Part shown: positions 50,909 through 60,005 of the stretch, piece after piece
How the letters are laid out: each line of letters opens with the position of its first letter
How positions within the stretch are numbered: position 1 is the stretch's first letter
DNA from: Betaproteobacteria bacterium
Lineage (GTDB): Bacteria > Pseudomonadota > Gammaproteobacteria > Burkholderiales > Usitatibacteraceae
Direction: 5' to 3'
Assembly (NCBI GenBank): GCA_016709665.1
Contig: JADJMI010000026.1
Location: 310,001 to 374,000, forward strand
Length of the DNA: 64,000 nucleotides
Notes under the pieces: generated by a model
What the model saw: the letters and a program-made list of their open reading frames with translations, nothing else
Told to the model about the DNA's origin: nothing
The model's database searches: none
Made by a program: the position numbers and the translations under genes

Positions 50909-52589
50909 ACGATCGCGGCTCCGGCGGTGCAGCCTCCCCCGGCGCGAAGGGCGCGCCGTCGGCGGAGGTCGCCCACCTGGAGGCGCGGTTCCTCTCGCGT
51001 CTCGAGTACCTCAACACCATCGGCATCGCGCTCAGCCAGGAGCGCGACATCGACAAGCTGCTCGAGACCATCCTCGTCGCGGCCAAGAACCTGACCCTCG
51101 CCGATGGCGGCACGCTCTACCGGCTGGTCGACGACCGACTGCGCTTCGAGATCGTGAGGAACGACAGCCTGGGCATCTCGATGGGCGGCACCTCCGGCAA
51201 CCCGGTGCCGTTCTACCCGATCCCGCTGCACGACAAGGACGGCAACCCCAACCGGACGATGATCGCGGCCTACGCCGCCCTCAACAACCGGACGGTGAAC
51301 ATCGCCGACGCGTACACGGAGGAGGGGTTCGACTTTTCCGGCACGCGCAACTTCGACAAGCGCACGGGCTATCGCTCCACCTCGTTCCTCACCGTGCCGA
51401 TGAAGAACCACGAGGGCGAGATCATCGGCGTGCTGCAGCTGCTGAACGCCATCGACCCGCAACCCGGCGCGTCATCCCCTTCAGCGAGGAGGACGGGCGC
51501 CTGGCCGAGTCGCTCGCCTCGCAGGCGGCCATCGCGCTCACCAACCGCCTGCTCATCCAGCAGCTCGAGGTGCTCTTCGAGTCCCTCATCGAGCTGATCA
51601 ACACCGCGATCGACGACAAGAGCCCCTACACCGGCGGGCACTGCAAGCGCGTCCCCACGCTCACGATGATGCTGGCCGAAGCCGCCCACGCCGCGGGCGA
51701 GGGGCCGCTGGGCGAGTTCCGCATGACGGACAAGGACCGCTACGAGCTCAAGATCGCGGGCCTGCTGCACGATTGCGGCAAGATAACGACGCCGGTGCAC
51801 GTGGTCGACAAGGCCACCAAGCTGCAGACCATCTACGATCGCATCGGCCTCCTCGACACGCGTTTCGAGGCGCTCAAGCGCGAGGCCGAGATCGCCATGC
51901 TGCGCGGCAGGATCGCGGCGATGCAGGCGGACGACGCCGCCTCGGCCCGCCGCGCCGAGGAGGACTTCGAGGCCCGCGTGCGCCAGTACGACGACGACCG
52001 CGAGTTCCTGCGGCGCACCAACATCGGCGGCGAGCGCATGAGCCCCGATGACCAGGCCCGCGTCTCGCGCATCGCGCAGTACCACTGGACCGGGCCCGCG
52101 GGCCCCGAGCGCTTCCTCTCCCGCGACGAGGAATCGAACCTCAACATCCCCTACGGGACGCTCAACCCGCAGGAGCGCGAGATCATCAACCACCACATCG
52201 TCGCCACGATCAAGATGCTCGAGGCGCTGCCCTGGCCGCGTCACCTGGTGAACGTCCCGGAGTACGCCGGCGGCCACCACGAGCGCATGGACGGCAAGGG
52301 TTACCCGCGGGGCCTCAACCGCGCCCAGATGAGCGTGCAGGCCCGCGTGATGGGCATCGCGGACATCTTCGAGGCCCTCACGGCCAAGGACAGGCCCTAC
52401 AAGCCCGGGAAGACGCTCTCCGAGTCCCTCGCGATCCTGGGCAAGTTCAAGGAGAACGGGCACATCGACCCGGACCTCTTCGACATCTTCATCAAGGACG
52501 AGGTCTACCTGCGCTACGCCCGGGAGTTCCTCGACCCGGAGCAGATCGACGAAGTGGATCTCGCGAAGATCCCCGGCGCGCGGCGCTAG
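50905..52589 (+). CDS. GAF-HD-GYP cyclic di-GMP phosphodiesterase, one frame break
   Basis: About 561 residues after correction, starting at GTG overlapping the ATPase stop (GTGA). The GAF domain (about 25-200) resembles that of the upstream ATPase (FDKRTGYRSTSFLTVPMKNH). The HD-GYP domain has GHCKRVPTLTMMLAEAA, LLHDCGKITTPVHV, EIINHHIVATIKMLEALPWP and the diagnostic HHERMDGKGYPRGL. It hydrolyses c-di-GMP. A roughly 70-residue insert lies between HDCGK and NHH. The frame breaks at 51456-51458 (one C lost; AIDPATRRVIPF restored). Confidence 0.9.
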
Positions 52590-52647
52590 CGGCACGAAAC
52601 CTGCTTTTCCGGCCCATCCCGAACCACCTCTGCGGCGGCACTCCTTC

Positions 52648-55600
52648 ATGACGACACGCATTCCCGTCAGCGTCTTCTTCGCGCTCTTCACGATTTCCGG
52701 CTTCGCGGGGCTCATCTACCAGTCGATCTGGAGCCACTATCTCAAGCTGTTCCTGGGGCACGCGGCCTACGCGCAGACGCTCGTGCTCTCGATCTTCATG
52801 GGCGGCATGGCGCTCGGCTCCTGGCTCGTGAGCCGTTACACCAACCGCATCCGGCAACTGCTGTTGGGTTACGCGCTGGCGGAACTGTTCATCGGCTTCC
52901 TCGCCATCGCGTTCCACGGCGCTTTCGTCGCGGTCACGGGCTGGGCGTTCGATACCGTCCTGCCCGCGCTCGGCGGCACGGGCTCCGTGGACTACTTCAA
53001 GTGGGGTCTCGCCTCCGCGCTCATCCTGCCGGCCTCCATCCTGCTGGGCACCACCTTCCCGCTCATGAGCGCGGGGATCATGCGCGTCTACCCGCAGGAG
53101 GGCGGCCGGGCGCTTTCGATGCTCTACTTCACCAACAGCTTCGGCGCGGCGGCCGGCGTGCTCGCGAGCGGCTTCTACCTCATCGAGCGCATCGGCCTGC
53201 CGGGCGCGATGCTCACGGCGGGCCTGGTGAACGTGTCGCTCGCGTTCATGGTGTGGATCATCACCAAGCGCATCGACGAGCGCGCGGCGCCGCCGCCCGC
53301 CGCCACGGCGAAGGGCTCGGGGGAAGGGGGCCTCAGGCTGCTGCGCCTCATGACGCTCCTCGCCTTCGCCACGGGAGCGGCATCCTTCGCCTACGAGATC
53401 GCCTGGATCCGGATGCTGAGCCTGGGCCTGGGCGCCTCGTCGCACGCCTTCGAGGTGATGCTTTCCGCGTTCATCCTGGGCATGTCGCTCGGGGGCCTGG
53501 TGCTGCGTCTCATACCGAACGCCTTCCGCAACGACCTGCGCTGGCTCGCCGGCATCCTGGCGGCCAAGGGCATCTTCGCGGTGGGCGCCTTGGGCGTCTA
53601 CGGCGGGGTGCTCGAATTCGTCGCGTGGTCGATGCGCGCGGTTTCGCCCACCGCGGAAGGGTACGTGTTGCTCAACGTCTCGGGGCTCGCGGCGTCGATG
53701 ATGGTCATGTTCCCGGCCGCGTTCTGCGCGGGCATGACGCTGCCCCTCGCGACGAGCGCGCTCCTGGCGCGCGGGCACGGGGAGTCGTCCATCGGACGCA
53801 TCTACGGGGCCAACACCGCGGGTTGCATCGCCGGCGCGGCCTTCGCGACGCACGTCGGCATGGAGAGCTTCGGCGTGAAGGGCGTCACGGGCCTGGGAGC
53901 CTTCGCGGATCTCGCGATGGCCGCCGCCGTCTTCGCGATCGGACTGAAATTCACCTTCCGCACGGCGTTCGCCGCCGCGGCAACCGTGGCGGTCGCCGCC
54001 GTGGCGATCTTCGCCTCGAGCGACCTGGATCCGCTCAAGATGGCCTCGGGCGTCTTCCGGTATGGCCGCTTCGTTTCCCCCGACCAGGCGAAGCTGCCTT
54101 TCTACCGCGACGGCAAGACCGCGACCATCGCCGTGATGGACATCGGCAACATGCGAAGCATAAGGACCAACGGAAAGCCCGACGCGGCGGTGGAGATGAA
54201 GAACCGCGCGAAGCCCGCCAACGACGAGGCGACCATGGTGCTGGCCGCCGCGTTGCCGCTCGCCTTCAAGCCCGAGGCCAAGCGCATCGCCAACATCGGT
54301 TTCGGCTCGGGGCTGACGACCCACGCGGCCCTCGCGAGCCCCGTCGCGGAACTCGTCGATTCGATCGAGATCGAGCGGATGATGATCGAGGGGGCGAGAC
54401 TCTTCGACCCGCACAACCGCCGCGCCTACCACGACCCGCGCAGCCGCATCCACATCGAGGACGCCAAGACCTACTTCGCCTCCCACGGCACGCGCTACGA
54501 CGTCATCGTCTCCGAACCCTCGAATCCCTGGGTGAGCGGCGTCTCGTCGCTTTTTTCCGAGGAGTTCTACCAGCTCATGGGGCGGTACCTCACGGACGAC
54601 GGCGTGCTCCTGCAGTGGATCCAGGTCTACGAGATCAACTTCGAGCTGTTCGCCTCCATCGCGAAGGCGCTGGGCAACAACTTCGGGGACTACCAGATGT
54701 TCGTCTCGAACCCGGGCGACATTCTCATCGTGGCGACGAAGGCGAAGCAGCTGCCGGCGATGAAGGACACGCTCTTCGGGTGGCCGGAGATGTCGAAGGA
54801 CCTCGCCTCGCTCGGCTACCGCTCGCTCGCGGACCTGCAGAACGCCCGCATCGGCTCCCGCAAGGCGATGGAGCCGCTCTTCCGCTCGGGCATCTACCCG
54901 CCCAACTCCGACTACTTCCCGATGATCGACACCCGCGCGGCCAAGGCGCGCTTCATGCGCGAGCAGGCGAGCGACATGTCCTACCTTTCGCGCACGTTCA
55001 TCCCCTTCACGGCCCTGTTCGCCCCGGATTCGCGCTACGACCCCGCGACGCTCGACTTCGCCTGGACGATCGCGGCCGAGCCTCCCACGCAGGGTCTCAA
55101 TGCCAAGCGTGTGTGGTCGACGTTTCTGTCCACCGATGGGTCCGAGGCGCCGGGCCTCGACCCGCGCGTCGCGGTCCAGATCGGGCTGGCCCGCGACGGA
55201 CTCGTGAATTGCTCCGCGCGTCCCGAGCGCTGGGTGGACCTGATCGAGGACGTGTACCGCGGGACGATCCCTTACCTCAACGTGGCCGCGCACCGGGAAC
55301 TGCACGCGCGCATCACGGGCTCGCGCTGCCATGCGAAGTTGCCGGCCATCGAACGCGACCGGATCGACCTGTACGACGCCCTGGCCCTGCGCGAACCGGT
55401 TCGCGCCGCCGTCCTGGCCGAGCGGCTGCTCGATTCGGGGCGGAAATGGTCGCAGGCCGATGGCTCCCACCTGCTCTTCGCGGCGGTCTCCGGGCGCATC
55501 CTCGAAGGCAATGTCGCCGCGGCCAAGGCGCAGTGGGCGAAACATTCGAAGATCATCGACTCCCGCCAGCTCGATCGCCTGGCGACCCGCCTGCTGGTGA

Positions 55601-55671
55601 CGTGGATCGACCCGGATTTCCGTGTCCCGGATGCTTTGCCGGCAGCGGGCGACAAGCCCGCGAAAAACTGA
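52648..55671 (+). CDS. Membrane-fused spermidine synthase-like protein
   Basis: 1,007 residues. The N-terminal half has about 12-14 hydrophobic helices with the repeated YQSIWSHYLKLFLGHAAYAQ / YEIAWIRMLSLGLGASSHAF signature of MFS-like fused spermidine synthases. The C-terminal half is a Rossmann methyltransferase-like spermidine synthase fold (ANIGFGSGLTTHAAL, IEIERMMIEGARLFD, RSRIHIEDAKTYF, YDVIVSEPSNPW). The catalytic Asp of true aminopropyltransferases is not obvious (SEPSNPW replaces the usual DSTDP), so polyamine synthesis is doubtful. A helical tail of about 150 residues follows. Confidence 0.85.
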   Translation: MTTRIPVSVFFALFTISGFAGLIYQSIWSHYLKLFLGHAAYAQTLVLSIFMGGMALGSWLVSRYTNRIRQLLLGYALAELFIGFLAIAFHGAFVAVTGWAFDTVLPALGGTGSVDYFKWGLASALILPASILLGTTFPLMSAGIMRVYPQEGGRALSMLYFTNSFGAAAGVLASGFYLIERIGLPGAMLTAGLVNVSLAFMVWIITKRIDERAAPPPAATAKGSGEGGLRLLRLMTLLAFATGAASFAYEIAWIRMLSLGLGASSHAFEVMLSAFILGMSLGGLVLRLIPNAFRNDLRWLAGILAAKGIFAVGALGVYGGVLEFVAWSMRAVSPTAEGYVLLNVSGLAASMMVMFPAAFCAGMTLPLATSALLARGHGESSIGRIYGANTAGCIAGAAFATHVGMESFGVKGVTGLGAFADLAMAAAVFAIGLKFTFRTAFAAAATVAVAAVAIFASSDLDPLKMASGVFRYGRFVSPDQAKLPFYRDGKTATIAVMDIGNMRSIRTNGKPDAAVEMKNRAKPANDEATMVLAAALPLAFKPEAKRIANIGFGSGLTTHAALASPVAELVDSIEIERMMIEGARLFDPHNRRAYHDPRSRIHIEDAKTYFASHGTRYDVIVSEPSNPWVSGVSSLFSEEFYQLMGRYLTDDGVLLQWIQVYEINFELFASIAKALGNNFGDYQMFVSNPGDILIVATKAKQLPAMKDTLFGWPEMSKDLASLGYRSLADLQNARIGSRKAMEPLFRSGIYPPNSDYFPMIDTRAAKARFMREQASDMSYLSRTFIPFTALFAPDSRYDPATLDFAWTIAAEPPTQGLNAKRVWSTFLSTDGSEAPGLDPRVAVQIGLARDGLVNCSARPERWVDLIEDVYRGTIPYLNVAAHRELHARITGSRCHAKLPAIERDRIDLYDALALREPVRAAVLAERLLDSGRKWSQADGSHLLFAAVSGRILEGNVAAAKAQWAKHSKIIDSRQLDRLATRLLVTWIDPDFRVPDALPAAGDKPAKN

Positions 55672-55839
55672 CGATTTTGGGCACTAATTGACCTGTCGAC
55701 CCGCCGCCGGTTGCGCCGTCGGCGAGCCGGCAGGCCCGATTCGGCGGTCGTGAACCGGTTCGGTCCGGCGCGATTCTAGATATCTTTATTTTTCAAGCAG
55801 TTGCATTGCTGCAAATGTCGCAGATCTCCTCGAAAGGCG

Positions 55840-55856
55840 TGGCATGGGGCTTGCAT
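55840..55856 (+). promoter_or_regulatory. Sigma-54 promoter of pilA copy 1
   Basis: TGGCATG-GGGC-TTGCAT matches the RpoN consensus, with GG (55841-55842) and GC (55853-55854) 10 bp apart. It gives a leader of about 54 bases to the pilin ATG. Upstream at 55801-55814 is a perfect inverted repeat TTGCA-ttgc-TGCAA, followed by ATGTCGC, a possible PilR site. Confidence 0.8.
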
Positions 55857-55919
55857 CTTCGACCGGGCAGGTGCGATTCCACCAACCAAATTTCTCACAC
55901 TGAAAAGCGGAGTTCCCAC

Positions 55920-56375
55920 ATGAAGAAGATCCAACAGGGTTTCACCCTCATCGAACTGATGATCGTCGTCGCGATCATCGGCATCCTCGCGGCGGTCGCC
56001 ATTCCCGCCTACCAGGACTACCTGAAGCGCTCGAAGATCACGGAAGTCGCGGCCACGGCCGGCGCTTGCAAGACCTCCGTGGGCGAGTTCATCGCCTCCA
56101 AGAACGCGCTCCCGGCCAACGTGAACGAAGCCGGTTGCTCGTCGACCCAGACCACCTACGTCGATGCCGTCACGGTCGCCGCCGAGAAGATCTCGGTCAA
56201 GATCAAGGCGGTCGACGCCACGGTCGACGGCAAGAACCTGATGCTGCAGGCCGAGAAGTCCCCCGGCGTGGTGAACGACGGCACGACGTCGGTCACCGGC
56301 TGGTACTGCTCGACCGACGCGGCCAACACGGCGTGGAAGTTCTTCCCGGCCAACTGCCGCCAGGCCTCGCTGTAA
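55920..56375 (+). CDS. pilA: Type IV major pilin, copy 1
   Basis: 151 residues. Leader MKKIQQG, then FTLIELMIVVAIIGILAAVA: PilD cleavage after G7, Phe methylation at mature +1 and Glu5 present. The hydrophobic helix continues to a globular domain with cysteines in GACKTSV, EAGCSST, WYCSTD and ANCRQ, the last two forming the C-terminal D-loop. It is exported and polymerised as the pilus fibre. It differs from copy 2 (57561) at only three residues (N/D, Q/A, A/S). Sigma-54 promoter upstream, strong terminator downstream. Confidence 0.93.
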   Translation: MKKIQQGFTLIELMIVVAIIGILAAVAIPAYQDYLKRSKITEVAATAGACKTSVGEFIASKNALPANVNEAGCSSTQTTYVDAVTVAAEKISVKIKAVDATVDGKNLMLQAEKSPGVVNDGTTSVTGWYCSTDAANTAWKFFPANCRQASL

Positions 56376-56404
56376 TCGCCTGAGCTTCGGTTAGCGCGGT
56401 ACGG

Positions 56405-56431
56405 AAGGGCGGGGTTCTCCCCGCCCTTTTT
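56405..56431 (+). terminator. Rho-independent terminator after pilA copy 1
   Basis: Stem AAGGGCGGGG, loop TTCT, stem CCCCGCCCTT, then a T-run: a textbook intrinsic terminator 30 bp after the pilin stop. The same hairpin follows copy 2. Confidence 0.92.
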
Positions 56432-56513
56432 CTTTGGCGCTGCCGCCCCTTCCGGTCGCCGCGACCGGGAGATAGAATCCGGCGCTTCGCACATCGCCTC
56501 ACTCGAGACCGCC

Positions 56514-57263
56514 ATGAATCGCTGGAAAGCCTGCGCGATCCATCTCGGAATCAGCGCCCTCATCGGCACCGTCGTCATCGCGACGATGCTCTTCGTCTGG
56601 TACCCCGACCCCTTCTTCACCGCGATGGGGGGCAACGACCTCGTCATCATCCTGCTCGGCGTCGATGTCGTCCTGGGGCCGCTCGTCACGCTGATCGTCT
56701 TTAACCCGAAGAAGCGGGCCGCGCTCCTGCGCCTGGACCTGGGCATCATCGGCCTGGTCCAGGCCGCCGCGCTCGCCTACGGCGTGAGCGTCATCGCGGA
56801 AGTGCGCCCGGTGTACATGGTCTTCACGGTGGACCGTTTCGATCTCGTCGCGGCCAACGACATCAAGGCCGCCGAGCTCGCCCGCGTGAAGGATCCGCGG
56901 TTCCGGTCGATTCCCTGGGGGCGGCCGGCGACGATCGCCGTCAAGAGCCCGACGGAGCCCGCCGAGCAGATGCGCATCATCCAGTCGGCCCTGGAAGGCT
57001 CGGACCTGCAGACGTTTCCGCAGTACTACACGGACTTCGAATCGCTGTCGGCCCAGGCGCTCCGCAAGTCGAAGCCTTATTCGGTGCTGCGCCGCCGCCA
57101 TCCGGAATCCTTCGCGCTGCTGGACAAGCGGCTCGCGGAACTCGGCAGGCGCGAGGAGGAAGTCCGGTTCCTGCCCCTCAAGGCGAGGAAGACCGACTAT
57201 TGCGTGCTCCTCGACGCGAAGAACGGCGCGGTGCTGGGGTTCCTGGAACTCTATCCCTGGTAG
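56514..57263 (+). CDS. TfpX/TfpZ family type IV pilin accessory protein
   Basis: 249 residues. Three hydrophobic helices near the N-terminus (IHLGISALIGTVVIATMLF, LVIILLGVDVVLGPLVTLIV, LLRLDLGIIGLVQAAALAYG) precede a periplasmic domain (YMVFTVDRFDLVAANDI, FLPLKARKTDYCVLLDAKNG). The phrase PDPFFTAMGGNDLVIILLGVD is typical of TfpX/TfpZ proteins, which support expression or stability of the pilin encoded beside them in Pseudomonas. Here the gene lies between two nearly identical pilin genes with its own short leader. Confidence 0.87.
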   Translation: MNRWKACAIHLGISALIGTVVIATMLFVWYPDPFFTAMGGNDLVIILLGVDVVLGPLVTLIVFNPKKRAALLRLDLGIIGLVQAAALAYGVSVIAEVRPVYMVFTVDRFDLVAANDIKAAELARVKDPRFRSIPWGRPATIAVKSPTEPAEQMRIIQSALEGSDLQTFPQYYTDFESLSAQALRKSKPYSVLRRRHPESFALLDKRLAELGRREEEVRFLPLKARKTDYCVLLDAKNGAVLGFLELYPW

Positions 57264-57480
57264 CGACGCGCGGGAGGCCCGCGTCGGCCCGGGTGCAAGT
57301 TGCCGGGCCTGGGCGACATCGGCCGCCCTTGGTGACGAATTTCGGCAGGTTTTGACCCGCTCCGGCGCCGGTGAATGGCAGTGGAATACGCTTCCGGCCG
57401 TTCCGGCGGGCGGTGCGGAGAAAAATTTTCTGCATCAACGGGATAGCCGGCTACATCTGTCGCCGGGCTTCGTGCTCGAT

Positions 57481-57497
57481 CGGCATGGGTCTTGCCC
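57481..57497 (+). promoter_or_regulatory. Sigma-54 promoter of pilA copy 2
   Basis: CGGCATGGGTCTTGCCC has GG (57482-57483) and GC (57494-57495) with 10 bp between, close to the copy 1 promoter. CTGTCGCC about 25 bp upstream could be a PilR site. The leader to the ATG is about 54 bases, the same as in copy 1. Confidence 0.75.
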
Positions 57498-57560
57498 CTG
57501 TTTTTTGGTAGGTGCGCAAGCACCGATCCCCTTTTTTCACACGCGATGGAGAATCCCGAC

Positions 57561-58016
57561 ATGAAGAAGATCCAGCAAGGTTTCACGCTCATCGAACTGA
57601 TGATCGTCGTGGCGATCATCGGCATCCTCGCGGCGGTCGCCATTCCCGCCTATCAGGACTACCTGAAGCGCTCGAAGATCACGGAAGTCGCGGCCACGGC
57701 CGGCGCTTGCAAGACCTCCGTGGGCGAGTTCATCGCCTCCAAGAACGCGCTCCCGGCGAACGTCGACGAGGCCGGCTGCTCCTCGACCGCCACCACGTAC
57801 GTGGATTCCGTGACCGTGGCCGCCGAAAAGATCTCGGTCAAGATCAAGGCGGTCGACGCCACGGTCGACGGCAAGAACCTGATGCTGCAGGCCGAGAAGT
57901 CCCCCGGCGTGGTGAACGACGGCACGACGTCGGTCACCGGCTGGTACTGCTCGACCGACGCGGCCAACACGGCGTGGAAGTTCTTCCCGGCCAACTGCCG
58001 CCAGGCTTCGCTGTAA
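57561..58016 (+). CDS. pilA: Type IV major pilin, copy 2
   Basis: 151 residues, 148 identical to copy 1, with the same prepilin leader, Glu5 and four cysteines. Synonymous differences between copies cluster around codons 80-100, while long stretches on both sides are identical at DNA level. This suggests recent duplication or gene conversion. ATG at 57561; the upstream ATGs in frame are not in pilin-like context. Its own sigma-54 promoter and terminator make it an independent unit. Confidence 0.93.
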   Translation: MKKIQQGFTLIELMIVVAIIGILAAVAIPAYQDYLKRSKITEVAATAGACKTSVGEFIASKNALPANVDEAGCSSTATTYVDSVTVAAEKISVKIKAVDATVDGKNLMLQAEKSPGVVNDGTTSVTGWYCSTDAANTAWKFFPANCRQASL

Positions 58017-58045
58017 TCGCCTGAGCTTCGGTTTGCGCGGCACGG

Positions 58046-58070
58046 AAGGGCGGGGTTCTCCCCGCCCTTT
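58046..58070. terminator. Rho-independent terminator after pilA copy 2
   Basis: Same AAGGGCGGGG-TTCT-CCCCGCCCTT hairpin as copy 1, with a shorter T-run. It abuts the stop of the convergent macB-like gene (58072), so it may act on both strands. Confidence 0.85.
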
Positions 58071-58071
58071 C

Positions 58072-59295
58072 TCATTCGTGCCGCAGGGCCTCCACCGGCC
58101 GGAGCGCCGCCGCCCGCCGCGCGGGCCAGAACCCGAAGAAGATGCCCGTGGCGGCGGATACCGCGAAGGCGACCAGCATCACCCACGCCGAGAACGCCAC
58201 CTCGATCTGCATGGCCTTGCCCACCGCGTAGGCGCCGCCCACGCCGATGGCGATGCCGATGAGGCCGCCCACGATGCAGATCATCAGGGCCTCCAGCAGG
58301 AACTGCAGCAGCACGTCGCGCTGGCGCGCGCCGATGGCCATGCGGATGCCGATCTCGCGCGTGCGCTCGGTCACCGACACCAGCATGATGTTCATGATGC
58401 CGATCCCGCCCACCACGAGCGAGATCGAGCCGATGGCGCCCAGCATGAGCGAAAGGATGCGCGCCGTGGCGGAGGCCGCCTCGGCCACCTGCGTGAGGTT
58501 CCTCACGGTGAAGTCGTCCTCCTGGTCGGGCTGGATGCGGTGGCGCTGGCGCAGGAGCAGCGTGATGTCCTGCTCCGCGGCGCTCGTCGCCTCCTGGCTC
58601 ACCGCCTGCACGAACATGAAGCGCACGGTGCCCGGGAAGCGGTTCCCGAAGAGCTTGCTCTGGGCCGTGGTGATGGGCACGAGCACGGAGTCGTCCTGGT
58701 CGCGCCCGTCGAGGCTCTGGCCCTTCTTCTTCAGCACGCCCAGCACCTGGAAGGGCTGGCCGCGGATGCGGATGGTCTTGCCGACCGGGTCCTCGGTGTC
58801 GAAGAGCTTCTCCACCACCGTCGTGCCCAGCAGGACCACGCGCGTGGCGCTCCTCACGTCCGTCTCGCCGAGGGTGTCGCCGGATTCCACCGGCCAGTCG
58901 CGCACCGCCGTGTATTCCGGCGTGACGCCCAGGACCTGCGTGCCCCAGTTGTTGATGCCGTAGGCCACCTGCGCGCCCCCCGGAAAAGTGGGCGCCACGG
59001 CCTGCACGTTGGCGAGGCGCCCGATGGCCTCCGCGTCGCCCGTCGTGAGCGTGGGCGCGTTGCCCGATCCGAACCGCAGGGGGCCGGAGCTCGTGCTGCC
59101 CGAGAGGATGACGAGCAGGTTGCTGCCCATCGAGGAGACGGCGCGGTTCACCTGGTTCTGCGCGCCCGTGCCCACCGCGAGCATGAGCACCACGGCCGCC
59201 ACGCCGATCACCATGCCGAGCATCGTGAGGCCGGTGCGCAGCTTGTTGGCGCCCAGGGAGCGCCAAGCCTCGCGGATGACGGCGAGGGGGTTCAC
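58072..59295 (-). CDS. MacB-like ABC transporter permease
   Basis: 407 residues from GTG 59295. TM1 with AWRSLGANKLRTGLTMLGMV leads to a periplasmic MacB_PCD domain (NLLVILSGSTSSGPLRFG, VAPTFPGGAQVAYGINNWG), then an FtsX core with three helices (SLVVGGIGIMNIMLVSVTER, TREIGIRMAIGARQRDVLLQ, FGFWPARRAAALRPVEALRH). It forms a mechanotransmission exporter with the ATPase and MacA. The start overlaps the ATPase stop (GTGA). As the ATPase is a separate polypeptide, the layout is LolCDE/YknYZ-like rather than the fused E. coli MacB. Confidence 0.9.
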   Translation of the reverse strand: MNPLAVIREAWRSLGANKLRTGLTMLGMVIGVAAVVLMLAVGTGAQNQVNRAVSSMGSNLLVILSGSTSSGPLRFGSGNAPTLTTGDAEAIGRLANVQAVAPTFPGGAQVAYGINNWGTQVLGVTPEYTAVRDWPVESGDTLGETDVRSATRVVLLGTTVVEKLFDTEDPVGKTIRIRGQPFQVLGVLKKKGQSLDGRDQDDSVLVPITTAQSKLFGNRFPGTVRFMFVQAVSQEATSAAEQDITLLLRQRHRIQPDQEDDFTVRNLTQVAEAASATARILSLMLGAIGSISLVVGGIGIMNIMLVSVTERTREIGIRMAIGARQRDVLLQFLLEALMICIVGGLIGIAIGVGGAYAVGKAMQIEVAFSAWVMLVAFAVSAATGIFFGFWPARRAAALRPVEALRHE

Positions 59296-60000
59296 GCGGG
59301 CGCCCCGTGCGCCACGGGCCCGTCGTGCACGACGTGGCCGTCCTTGAAGCGGATGAGGCGCTTCGCGAAGCCGGCGATGTCGTTCTCGTGCGTGACCAGG
59401 AGGATGGTCACCCCCGTGTCGCGGTTGAGCTGGGTGAAGAGCGTCATGATCTCGTCGCTCGTCGCGGTGTCGAGGTTGCCGGTGGGCTCGTCGGCGAGGA
59501 TGAGGCGCGGCCGGTTGGCCAGCGCCCGCGCGATGGCCACGCGCTGCTGCTGGCCGCCGGAGACGATTGGGCTGCGAATCGGCGTACTTCGCGAGGCCCA
59601 CCTGGTCGAGCAGCTCGATCGCGCGGCGGCGGCGCTCGGCCCCACCCACGCCCGCGTACACCATCGGCAGCGCCACGTTCTCCGCCGCGCTGATGCGCTT
59701 GAGCAGGTTGAAGCCCTGGAACACGAAGCCGAAGACGCGGTTCCGCACGTGCGCGGCCTCGTCGGCGGTGAGGCGGGCGACGTCCTGCCCCTCGAGGCGG
59801 TAGGCGCCCGCGGTGGGCGCGTCGAGCAGCCCGATCACGTTCATGAAGGTGGACTTTCCCGAGCCCGACGGGCCCATGACGGCCACGAACTCGCCCTGGT
59901 CGATGGCGAGCGTGACCGCGTCGAGCGCGGGGGGCGTGTCGGGCGCGGCGCTCTCGTACTGCTTGCCGAGCCGCTCGACCTCGATGAAGCGTCCGGCCAT
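59292..60000 (-). CDS. MacB/LolD-type ABC transporter ATPase, one frame break
   Basis: About 236 residues after correction. Walker A GPSGSGKSTFMN, Q-loop FGFVFQGFNLL, signature SGGQQQRVAIARAL, Walker B LILADEPTGNLD and H-loop LLVTHEN. It energises the permease encoded next. The frame breaks around 59557-59566, just before the signature: either two bases lost or one gained (expected PNxLSGGQQQR). Unlike most other breaks in the window this is not a single lost base. It lies five bases after the macA-like gene. Confidence 0.88.
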
Positions 60001-60005
60001 GGCCG

